A DNA stretch of 62,541 bases from WQXF01 sp031552825 (GTDB lineage Bacteria; Bacillota; Clostridia; Christensenellales; Aristaeellaceae): NCBI GenBank assembly GCA_031552825.1, contig JAVBMD010000003.1, positions 1 to 62,541 on the forward strand. The letters run 5' to 3'. The position numbers and the translations under genes were made by a program. Shown here piece after piece: positions 43,273-51,075 of the stretch. The notes below the pieces were generated by a model. That model saw nothing but the letters and a program-made list of their open reading frames with translations. It was not told where the DNA came from and did no database searches. Each line of letters opens with the position of its first letter. The stretch's first letter is position 1.

Positions 43273-44523
43273 ATGAAGAGGGTGAGATGCCGCGCGTGGC
43301 TCGCGCTGATGCTGTGCCTGCTGCTGCCATCCGGCGCGCTGGCCGAGAGGGTGGTGGGCGCGCTGACGCCGCTGCCGCTGGTGCTCGGCGAGGGCACGGA
43401 TGCCGAGATCGGCTTGGACGACGCCTTGGAGCAGCTGCGCTTTCGGCGGTTTTGCGATGGCGACACGGTGTATTTGGAGGGCGAGCTGGACGAGGACGGC
43501 GCGCTGTGCTTTGCGACGCTCGCGCTGGACACGATGCGGCTCGGGCAGGCGAAGCTGGCGCACGACTTCGGCGAGGAGACCGTGCTGAAATGGCAGGCCG
43601 AGGAGGGCTTTTGCAGCGTGTTCACCGACCGCGCCGCCTATCGCTTCGACACCAAGCTGGCGCTCGTGTGGCGCGCCGCGTGGCCCGACGTTGTGCTCGC
43701 GCGCATCGCGGCGATGGCCGAGGAGGGCTACGATGGCGACGAGCTGCTATGGAACGAGTTCGACCTCAATGCCTCGGGCACGCAGGTTTGCTATTCGATC
43801 AATGTGATGCAGACCCTGGGCGATGAGGACGAAGGGGAGCAGGAGGGCATCTATGCCTGCGCGATGACGCCGGGCGCGCAGCCTCGCCGCCTGCTCACCA
43901 CCGGGGAGCTTATCCCTTCGTATGGCGAGGAGGTTTGGGGATACGAGGAGCCCCGCTTCATTCGGGAGGATCGGGTTTTCGTGCGCAGCTTCGCTTGGAA
44001 TTGGGCGAATGGCTGGGCGGTGTACGACCTGGACGGCGCGCTGTTGCAGCGCGAGTTTATGTATCAAGAGGAGGAAGGCGACATGCAGCCTTGGCGGCAT
44101 GAGGCGCGCAACCGGCAGGGCATCCTCATGCACCGCCCCTATGAAATGCGTACCGAGGACACCTACTACTTCGACCACGCGACGATGGCGGTGGAGCGCT
44201 TGCCGGTGCTGGCGCTGCCGCCCTACCGCGGCGAGTGGGTGTTTTGCGCGCTGGAGGGCAAGACCTGCACCTTCGCGGTGCGCGAGGTCGGGCTGTATGG
44301 CCAAACCAAGCGGATCCAATTTTATCGCTACGAGATCGGCGCAAGCGAGGTGGAGCGCCTGCCGCTCACGCTCAACGGCGCGGCGCTGCTCTCCGCCGCG
44401 CTGGTGCCAGACGGGCGCATCCTGCTTGTCTACGCGCCCGACGACGGGAGCTTGCGCATCGATGCGTATGGCGATGCTACGGGGGTTTCCGGCGTGCAGG
44501 CGGGGATGTTTCGGGGGGAGTAG
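43273..44523 (+). CDS. exported beta-propeller-like protein, paralogue 1
   Basis: A 416-residue protein with a signal peptide (LALMLCLLLPSGALA-E); ATG 43273 follows GGGAGGAGAA. The mature part is beta-rich with repeated units such as WAVYDLDGALLQREFMYQEE and LNGAALLSAALVPDGRILLV. The gene at 44618 has matching units (WEIYDLAGRRLYNSFLFNER; HGAEIINAALAPDGRILF), so the two are tandem paralogues. Function unknown. Confidence 0.78.
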   Translation: MKRVRCRAWLALMLCLLLPSGALAERVVGALTPLPLVLGEGTDAEIGLDDALEQLRFRRFCDGDTVYLEGELDEDGALCFATLALDTMRLGQAKLAHDFGEETVLKWQAEEGFCSVFTDRAAYRFDTKLALVWRAAWPDVVLARIAAMAEEGYDGDELLWNEFDLNASGTQVCYSINVMQTLGDEDEGEQEGIYACAMTPGAQPRRLLTTGELIPSYGEEVWGYEEPRFIREDRVFVRSFAWNWANGWAVYDLDGALLQREFMYQEEEGDMQPWRHEARNRQGILMHRPYEMRTEDTYYFDHATMAVERLPVLALPPYRGEWVFCALEGKTCTFAVREVGLYGQTKRIQFYRYEIGASEVERLPLTLNGAALLSAALVPDGRILLVYAPDDGSLRIDAYGDATGVSGVQAGMFRGE

Positions 44524-44617
44524 TGCGGTGGAGGAATTCTGTCCCTGCTCACGCAGCGGGAGTCCCTCAGGCGGTGGAGGGATTCTCGCACAAGAATTCG
44601 AAGCGGAGGATATGCAG

Positions 44618-46591
44618 TTGAAGCAAAAAAAGCGGGTTCTTGGGCTGCTCTGCATCGCCCTATGCGCAGCGCTGTTCAGCGCCCCGGCATGCGCGCAGGA
44701 AGCGCCTGCCGCGCTGGCCGAGGCGGTGGAGGGCGCAAGCTTTTTAGCCGAGCGCGCGGGCTGGGGTATGCAACTGGACAAAATCTTGCGCGCGCTGCGC
44801 AGCGGGGAATATGTTCAGGACGGCGATCGGGCGAGCGACTTTGAGGTGGATTCGGAGGGGCGCGTGTATTGCAGCACGCTGGATCTGCGCACGCTGAGCG
44901 AGGGGAGCGGCGAGTATCTGGCGCTCTTTGATGAGGAGCCCGCGCTGCGCGTGCTGCCGATGCGCAGCTATTGCTACGTGCTCACGGCGCAGGCGATCTA
45001 CCGCCTGAACGCCGATTTATCGCTCGCCGAGCGCGCGCCGCTGCCCGCCGCGCTGCGGGCCATGCCGGGATATGAGCGATACCTGCGGGGTTGCGAAATC
45101 AGCCCCTCCGGCAGCCTGCTCTGCTTCGAGGCGGCGGCGCTGGACGGTATCTACACCTGCGCGCTGCGGGCCGATGCGCAGCCGGTGCGCCTGCTGCCCG
45201 GCACCACCTTCGCCGACGAGGCCAGCGGCACGCTGGAGGGCTATCGCGCGCCGCGCTTCATCGGCGAGGATCGGCTGATGGTGTACATCACGAATCGGGA
45301 GGAGCGCCTCGGCTGGGAGATATACGACCTCGCCGGGCGGCGGCTGTACAACTCCTTTTTGTTCAATGAGCGAGAAATCTCGCAGGCCAGCTACTTCGGG
45401 GAATTCGAGGACATCGATCGCCGCGAGACCCTGGACGCTCAGGGCCTGTTCATGAGCAATCCGAGCTCGGGCAGGGTGGGCAACTGCTATTTCGATTTTG
45501 CGTCGCTGCGGATGCGCATGCTGGGCGACTTCGGCCTGCGGGAAGAAAACCGGATGGTGTTTTGCGCGCTGGCCGGGCCCACGTGCCTGTTTGCCAATGC
45601 GGTATACGACTACGATGCCGAGCGAACCGACATCCGGTTTTTCGCGCTGGATCTGGCGGACGAGACGAACGCGCCGCAGCCGCTGCCGTTCATCCTGCAT
45701 GGCGCGGAAATCATCAACGCGGCGCTGGCGCCTGATGGGCGCATCCTGTTCTGCGCGGAGGACCAAGCCAGCGGGCAGGTCTATGCCGGGGCGTTCGCGT
45801 TGGCGGGGGAGCCAATGGATGCCGAGGAGGACGTGGAAATGAAGTCGATCGCCGATGCGGAGATCCTGCAATACGCCGCCTACCAGGCCGAGCAGCCGCC
45901 GATCTACGAGAAGCTGATCGAGGCGCTGCAGCCGCTGGGCATCGACGCGGCGCTGATTTCCGTGAAGCAGCGCGGGGAAAGCCGGTCGCTCGTGGCGTGC
46001 GACGCGAGCGACCCGCACGCGCGGGCGGACAGCGATGGACAGGCGCACAAGACGGTGCCGACGCTCGCGATCTTCGTGCGCACCAGCGAAAACTATGACG
46101 CGCTGGGCATCGATGCGCACGACAGCAACTGGGACTCCGACTACCCGCAGACCGATGCGATCCGCGAGATTTGGCGCGGGCTGCTGAGCATGCGCGGCCT
46201 GCTGGGCATGCGCGAGGTGCTGACCGATGCCGTCTACGATCCGGACATGCTGGTGTTTATCTACAGCCTGCCCGAGTGGGTGACCACGGCGCTGGTGTAT
46301 GAGCGCGTCGATGCCGTCAAGCAGGCGGTGCGCGCGCTGCACGCCGCGCAGCCCCAAGCGATCTACCGCTGCTCCGAGCCCGGCTATCGCGTGGTCTACG
46401 CCAGCGCGGGGAACTACGCCTGGGCGGAGGCGAACGGCGCGTTTGAAGCCATCGAGGAGGAGATTTTGCGCGTGCTGCAGGCGGCCGCGCCGCAGGAGAT
46501 GCGCGAGGAAGTGGAAAATTATTTAAGCATATCTTTTTTTCATCCGGAGATGGAGGGATACAGCGCCTACGGATTTTCGCGGGAGGATTGA
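44618..46591 (+). CDS. exported beta-propeller-like protein, paralogue 2, with extra C-terminal domain
   Basis: A 657-residue protein with signal peptide (VLGLLCIALCAALFSAPACA-Q). GGAGGA is only 1 base from ATG 44612 but 7 from TTG 44618, so the TTG is preferred. Residues ~25-410 parallel the gene upstream; ~410-657 form an additional helical/beta domain (ILQYAAYQAEQPPIYEKLIE) absent from the first paralogue and unlike any family I know. Confidence 0.76.
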   Translation: MKQKKRVLGLLCIALCAALFSAPACAQEAPAALAEAVEGASFLAERAGWGMQLDKILRALRSGEYVQDGDRASDFEVDSEGRVYCSTLDLRTLSEGSGEYLALFDEEPALRVLPMRSYCYVLTAQAIYRLNADLSLAERAPLPAALRAMPGYERYLRGCEISPSGSLLCFEAAALDGIYTCALRADAQPVRLLPGTTFADEASGTLEGYRAPRFIGEDRLMVYITNREERLGWEIYDLAGRRLYNSFLFNEREISQASYFGEFEDIDRRETLDAQGLFMSNPSSGRVGNCYFDFASLRMRMLGDFGLREENRMVFCALAGPTCLFANAVYDYDAERTDIRFFALDLADETNAPQPLPFILHGAEIINAALAPDGRILFCAEDQASGQVYAGAFALAGEPMDAEEDVEMKSIADAEILQYAAYQAEQPPIYEKLIEALQPLGIDAALISVKQRGESRSLVACDASDPHARADSDGQAHKTVPTLAIFVRTSENYDALGIDAHDSNWDSDYPQTDAIREIWRGLLSMRGLLGMREVLTDAVYDPDMLVFIYSLPEWVTTALVYERVDAVKQAVRALHAAQPQAIYRCSEPGYRVVYASAGNYAWAEANGAFEAIEEEILRVLQAAAPQEMREEVENYLSISFFHPEMEGYSAYGFSRED

Positions 46592-46673
46592 GGGGGGGAT
46601 TCCGTGTTCCGATGCCGCAGGGAGGCACCTCCGCCGCGCGGGAGTTGGGGTGCGCAGCGCCCCGCATTCTCCA

Positions 46674-46821
46674 AGCAGGCGTTAGAGAAGTTCGGGGGAA
46701 GGCTAACGAAAGTTCGCATGCAGCTTTGAGGAAGCTTGTGGGGTGACAAAACCCCTCGAACTTCCGCGAAGCTGCATGCGAAGATAGGATAGCTTTCCTG
46801 CGTTGTGCGTTAACGCCTGCT
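46674..46821. repeat. 148-bp palindromic element, best copy
   Basis: Nested inverted repeats: AGCAGGCGTTA / TAACGCCTGCT at the ends (46674-46684, 46811-46821), TTCGCATGCAGCTT / AAGCTGCATGCGAA inside (46713-46726, 46769-46782, perfect 14 bp), and a small innermost hairpin. Related copies at 49804-49909 and near 9699. Confidence 0.88.
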
Positions 46822-46856
46822 TTGTTTTGTTGGGTGCGGCGCGCTTGGCAGCGGGG

Positions 46857-47174
46857 CTACAGCTCGTGCGGATAATCGCGCCTGCCGTACACGATGCGCA
46901 CGATGTGGAGCGCCTTTTCTTCCTCCGCGATCAGATAGAGCGCCAAGTAGTTGCTGATTACGATCTTGCGATAGCCGCGGAGCGCCAGCAGCGGATCCTC
47001 CAGCAGCGGGTGGCTTTGCGGATAGGCGCAGGCTGCTTCGATGGTGCGGATGACTTTATCCAGCAGCGCGGCGGCGCTCTGCGGCGCGTGTAGTTCGTTG
47101 GCGATATAGGCAAGGATGCTGTCCAAGTCGCGGTTTGCTGCGGGGGTGATTTTGTAGCGATATTCACTCGCCAT
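46857..47174 (-). CDS. RelE/ParE-family toxin
   Basis: A 105-residue protein starting MASEYRYKITPAANRDLDSI with ALRGYRKIVISNYLALYLI and LHIVRIVYGRRDY, the ParE/RelE pattern (C-terminal YGRRDY). Follows and overlaps its antitoxin gene by 11 bases. Confidence 0.9.
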   Translation of the reverse strand: MASEYRYKITPAANRDLDSILAYIANELHAPQSAAALLDKVIRTIEAACAYPQSHPLLEDPLLALRGYRKIVISNYLALYLIAEEEKALHIVRIVYGRRDYPHEL

Positions 47175-47421
47175 ACTTCTTGCGCAGTGCTGCCATGGCG
47201 GCGGGGCCGTCCAGCAGCTTTCCTTCCTGAATTTCCTGCTCTGCCTCGGCCAGCTTGCGATAGAGCTCGCTCTGCGCGATGATTCGATTATAGACCGACA
47301 TGCTCATCACCACCAGATCGCCGTAACCATTCTTGGTGATGAAAACCGGCTCGTCGTGGCTGTGGCAGAGCTCGCTGATCTCGATGGTATTGCGCAAATC
47401 CTTGATCGGACGAATTTCCAA
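47164..47421 (-). CDS. Phd/YefM-type antitoxin
   Basis: An 85-residue protein from TTG 47421 (AGGAGG 7 bases upstream): MEIRPIKDLRNTIEISELCH, PVFITKNGYGDLVVMS, VYNRIIAQSELYRKLAEAE. Canonical Phd/YefM length and motifs; a longer frame to 47478 lacks a site. Antidote and autorepressor for the ParE-like toxin. Confidence 0.9.
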   Translation of the reverse strand: MEIRPIKDLRNTIEISELCHSHDEPVFITKNGYGDLVVMSMSVYNRIIAQSELYRKLAEAEQEIQEGKLLDGPAAMAALRKKYGE

Positions 47422-47487
47422 GGGATCACCTCCTGCGATATCTGACATAATAATAGCATAATTATGCCCGAAAAGCAAGGGGCGCCC

Positions 47488-47820
47488 TTAAATCCCCGCC
47501 CAAATCGTGTGCATGCCCGCTTGGCGCGTGGCGACGGGCAGCGTGGCCGGCAGCGCGGCGAACGACCCCGGGAAGGAACAAAACCGCGGATCCGACGCGT
47601 TTTGATGCATGAACTGATCGGCGTTGGGGCGCGTCATGCTGTAAAAACCGCGGCATGCTGCTGCCGTTGATCAGCACCGCGATGTAGACGGTGCCGATCG
47701 GCAGCACGGTGGGAGCGGTCAAATCCACGCTCAGCAGCCCGGTGGTGTTCAAAAACCGCGTGGTGAGATCCGCGCTGGTCGCCAGCAGCAATTGGGTGGG
47801 ATGGGCGAGAGAAGCGGCAA
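47488..47820 (-). pseudogene. frameshifted small gene
   Basis: A TTG at 47820 with AAGGAGG 7 bases upstream opens a frame that soon stops, but shifting frame near 47795 and again at the A5 run 47643-47647 gives one coherent ~110-residue protein (TQLLLATSADLTTRFLNTTG, TVYIAVLINGSSMPRF, FAALPATLPVATRQ) ending at TAA 47488. Both shifts fall at homopolymers. Either a recent pseudogene or two sequencing errors. Family not recognised. Confidence 0.65.
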
Positions 47821-47888
47821 GGTGATTCCTCCTTTGGGTGGGGGGTTATCACATGCTAGGCGCGCAAAGTCGGCGCGGTTCGGCTGGC

Positions 47889-49712
47889 TTATCCCAGCAC
47901 CGCCTCCAGCCCCTCCTCCTGAAACTGATTGGTATAGAGCTGGTAGTAATGCCCCTTGGCGCGGATCAGCTCGGCGTGGGTGCCCTGCTCGATCACGCGG
48001 CCCGCGGAGATGACGAGGATGCGGTCTGCTGCGCGCACGGTGGAGAGGCGGTGCGCGATGAGGAAGGCGGTGCGGCCCTCGAGCACGGTTTGGATGGCGC
48101 GTTGGATGCGCTGCTCGGCCTCGGTATCCACCGAAGAGGTGGCCTCGTCCAGCACGAACAGGCGCGGATCGGCCAGAATCGCGCGGGCGAAGGAAACCAG
48201 CTGCTTCTCGCCCACCGAGAGGCGGTTGCCGCCCTCGCCGACCGGGGTGTCGTAGCCGTGCTCCAGCTTGAGGATGAACTCCTCCGCGCCGACCAGCCGC
48301 GCGGCGGCCTCGACGGCCTCGTCGGAGGCGGTGAGCTGGCCATAGCGGATGTTTTCGCGGAGGGTGCCGGAGAACAGGTGCGGCTGCTGCAGCACATAGC
48401 CGAGGTTGGATTGCAGCCAGAGCTGCGAGCGCCGCTTGTAATCCACGCCATCGATGCGGATCGTGCCCTCGGTGGGCTCGTAAAAGCGGCAGATCAGGTT
48501 GACGATAGTGCTCTTGCCGGAGCCGGTTTCGCCGACCAGCGCGATGGTCTGCCCGGCCTTCACTTTCAGCGAGAAATCCGACAGCACCGTCTCGCCGCCC
48601 TCGTAGCGGAAGGTGACGTGGTCAAACTCCACCTCGCCGGTGATCGGCGGCCACGCCTCGCGCTTGGGATGAAAGTTATCGCCGAATTCCGCCACGACCT
48701 CCGGGGCGTCGACGATGCCCGGCTCGGTCTCCAGCAGCGTCAACACGCGCTCGCCCGCCGCCTGCGCCGATTGCAGTTCGGCCAGAATGCGCGCGATCTG
48801 CCGCACCGGCTCAAAGAAATTGACGGTGTAGTTGATGAAAACTTGGATGGTGCCCAGCGTCATCGTGCCGAGCATCACATTGATGCCACCCTTGTTCAGC
48901 GCGTACGCCGTGGCCAGCGAGCCCAGTCCCACCACGATGGGCATGTACATCGCCGAGATCACCGCCGCGCGCACGCTGGATTTGTGCATGGTGTTGGTCA
49001 AGGTATGAAATTCCTCGATGTTGCGATTCTCGCGCACCAGCGTCTTTGTGGTCTTTGCACCCATGATGCCCTCGTTGAATGCGCCGGTGATCTGGCTGTT
49101 GGTCTTGCGCACGCTGCGGTAGCTCTCCAGCAGCAGCGCCTGAAACTTGACGCACACAAAGCCCAGCACCGGCAGCGCCAGCAGCACCGGCACCGCGATG
49201 CGGATGTCGAGCAGCAGCATGGCCGCCGCCGTCAGCGTCACGTAGCACGCGCCCCATACCAGATCCAGCAGCGACCAGCCCACCGTATCGGCCAGCCGCT
49301 GCGCGTCGGTGGTCATGCGGCTCATCAGAAAGCCGATGGGCATGCGGTCGAAGTAGGCAAACGGCAGCTCCTGCAGCCGCTGAAAGCCCAGCTTGCGCAG
49401 CGTGTAGCACGCGCCCGCCTCGACCTTGCCGCACAGCACGAGGAAGTGATAGATCGCCGCCACCTGCGCCGCCAGCATCGCCAGCGACAGCTGCAGGAAG
49501 CCGGTCAGCCCCTGCGTGGTCTGCCGCTGGATGAAGTTGTCGATCGCGTAGCGGATGAGCAGGGGAAAGGCCGCGTCAAACCCGGCGCAGATCAGCATAT
49601 CGAGGATGATGCGGCGGAGCTGGCCGTGGTGCGGCTTTAGGTAGCCCAGCAGCTTGCGCCACAGGCCGGTGTCCAGCTTTTTGCTGTAGTCTTGTTCTTC
49701 GTAGGCTTGCAA
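47889..49712 (-). CDS. heterodimeric ABC multidrug-type exporter subunit (catalytic Walker B)
   Basis: A 607-residue half transporter: six membrane helices, then an ABC domain. TTG 49712 has AAAGGAG 9 bases upstream and gives MQAYEEQDYSKKLDTGLW; a longer frame into the repeat is unlikely. Walker A GETGSGKST, signature LSVGEKQL (degenerate LSGGQ), Walker B LFVLDEATSSVD with the catalytic Glu. The non-canonical signature together with a normal Glu marks it as one half of a BmrCD/TM287-288-type heterodimer whose partner is at 51076. Confidence 0.92.
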   Translation of the reverse strand: MQAYEEQDYSKKLDTGLWRKLLGYLKPHHGQLRRIILDMLICAGFDAAFPLLIRYAIDNFIQRQTTQGLTGFLQLSLAMLAAQVAAIYHFLVLCGKVEAGACYTLRKLGFQRLQELPFAYFDRMPIGFLMSRMTTDAQRLADTVGWSLLDLVWGACYVTLTAAAMLLLDIRIAVPVLLALPVLGFVCVKFQALLLESYRSVRKTNSQITGAFNEGIMGAKTTKTLVRENRNIEEFHTLTNTMHKSSVRAAVISAMYMPIVVGLGSLATAYALNKGGINVMLGTMTLGTIQVFINYTVNFFEPVRQIARILAELQSAQAAGERVLTLLETEPGIVDAPEVVAEFGDNFHPKREAWPPITGEVEFDHVTFRYEGGETVLSDFSLKVKAGQTIALVGETGSGKSTIVNLICRFYEPTEGTIRIDGVDYKRRSQLWLQSNLGYVLQQPHLFSGTLRENIRYGQLTASDEAVEAAARLVGAEEFILKLEHGYDTPVGEGGNRLSVGEKQLVSFARAILADPRLFVLDEATSSVDTEAEQRIQRAIQTVLEGRTAFLIAHRLSTVRAADRILVISAGRVIEQGTHAELIRAKGHYYQLYTNQFQEEGLEAVLG

Positions 49713-49803
49713 GGGGAGCAGCTCCTTTCGGGATGGGCTAGGGGGGTGATTTTGCGTTGGTTTGAAGTAGCGTTGTTGGCTGGCGGAGAGAAGGTAGCGC
49801 TGG

Positions 49804-49909
49804 TTCGCATGCAGCTTTGAGGGCGTTCGAGGGGTGGATACCCTCGAAGTGAAGCGAAGCTGCATGCGAAGGCTGGATCGCGTTCCTCCCGGGGTGTCTA
49901 ACGCCTGCT
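49804..49909. repeat. palindromic element, second copy
   Basis: TTCGCATGCAGCTT (49804-49817) and AAGCTGCATGCGAA (49857-49870), inner TTCGAGGG / CCCTCGAA (49826-49833, 49841-49848), right outer arm TAACGCCTGCT at 49899-49909. It lies in the gap between the ABC gene and rhuM. Confidence 0.85.
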
Positions 49910-49995
49910 GTATTTGGTGGGGGTACTGCGTACCCCTCAGCCCGCGCTGCGGGGGCGCCACGCTGCTGCGGCAGCATCGGGGGGACGGGGGTGCA

Positions 49996-51015
49996 TTATT
50001 CTACCCGGCCATCTTTGGGGTCGTTCGGCGTGTTTTTTTGCGTGAGCTGTTTTACGGTGCGATCAAAATCACTTTCGAGCTGTTTCATTTCCTTTGCACG
50101 GTACATCTCAAATTCTTTCTCTGCTTTGGCGATAGCTTGTTTGTGAGATATTTTCCCGCTATCCATTAAGACGCCCATATTCAGAATTTTCAGCTGATTG
50201 TCGAGGTACTGCGCCCATTCGCGCATGGTCATCGCACGCCGCATCGCGGCCTGAAGCTCCGCATAGTCCAGAAAGTTGGAGGACAGTAAATTCAGCCTGC
50301 TTAACTCGTCTTCATCCAAATAGTTTTTTGCGATCTTGACATCGGGTTTTGTAATATAGTTACCCTTAAAGTTTGTCATGCCAATCAGCGGTTTCTCATG
50401 GTCGACGCGGTTGTATATGACCTCGGCTGCTGTTTGGTAATGTGCGGCAAAGTGCATTTTGTTTTGGACTGTCGCGAAAAATGCTTTTGTTATATCTTGG
50501 TTTGGATCATAGTCTACGGCGGTTATGTAGACATCGGTTATTTGTTGATAAAAATTCCGTTCGCTGCTGCGAATGTCGCGAATGCGCTGCAAAAGCTCCC
50601 GAAAATAGCGATTGCCGCCTTGCTTTAATCGCTCATCATCCATCGTGAATCCTTTTTGGATATATTCGTGAATGCGCTTGGTTGCCCACTGGCGAAACTG
50701 TGTTGCGCGTTTTGAATTTACACGATACCCGATTGAAATAATCATGTCCAGATCATAGTGCGGTATGGATCGGGTAACTTGCCGATTCCCCTCAGTGCGA
50801 ACCTGTCGGAAATCCCGACAGGTTGCTTCCGGAATCAACTCGCCCTCATCATAAATATGTTTGATATGCTCGACGATATTGGAGCGCGCTGTGTCGAAGA
50901 GCTCAGCGATCTGCTGCTGTGTCAGCCAAACGGTCTCCTCATCGAGCCGAACGTCAACAGCGATTTTTTCATCGTCAGTCTTAAAAATGATAAAGTGGTG
51001 ATCGAGCTTGTCCAT
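49996..51015 (-). CDS. rhuM: RhuM family protein
   Basis: A 339-residue RhuM-type protein: VDVRLDEETVWLTQQQIAEL and the phage-antirepressor-like N-domain (NIVEHIKHIYDEGEL), VNSKRATQFRQWATKRIHEY, later a helical domain with YNRVDHEKPLIGMTNF. Start ATG 51015 is near GGGAGG. RhuM proteins are found on pathogenicity and defence-related islands; mechanism uncertain. It interrupts two ABC genes of a heterodimeric transporter. Confidence 0.9.
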   Translation of the reverse strand: MDKLDHHFIIFKTDDEKIAVDVRLDEETVWLTQQQIAELFDTARSNIVEHIKHIYDEGELIPEATCRDFRQVRTEGNRQVTRSIPHYDLDMIISIGYRVNSKRATQFRQWATKRIHEYIQKGFTMDDERLKQGGNRYFRELLQRIRDIRSSERNFYQQITDVYITAVDYDPNQDITKAFFATVQNKMHFAAHYQTAAEVIYNRVDHEKPLIGMTNFKGNYITKPDVKIAKNYLDEDELSRLNLLSSNFLDYAELQAAMRRAMTMREWAQYLDNQLKILNMGVLMDSGKISHKQAIAKAEKEFEMYRAKEMKQLESDFDRTVKQLTQKNTPNDPKDGRVE

Positions 51016-51075
51016 AGTCAGCCTCCCGCTCATTGTAATGGCGCAATACGCATCTTGGAGCCTTCTCCGCTTTGC

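Noticed and set aside
47838..49640. 600-residue plus-strand frame
   Set aside because: Antisense shadow of the ABC transporter in GC-rich DNA; no motifs or start signals.
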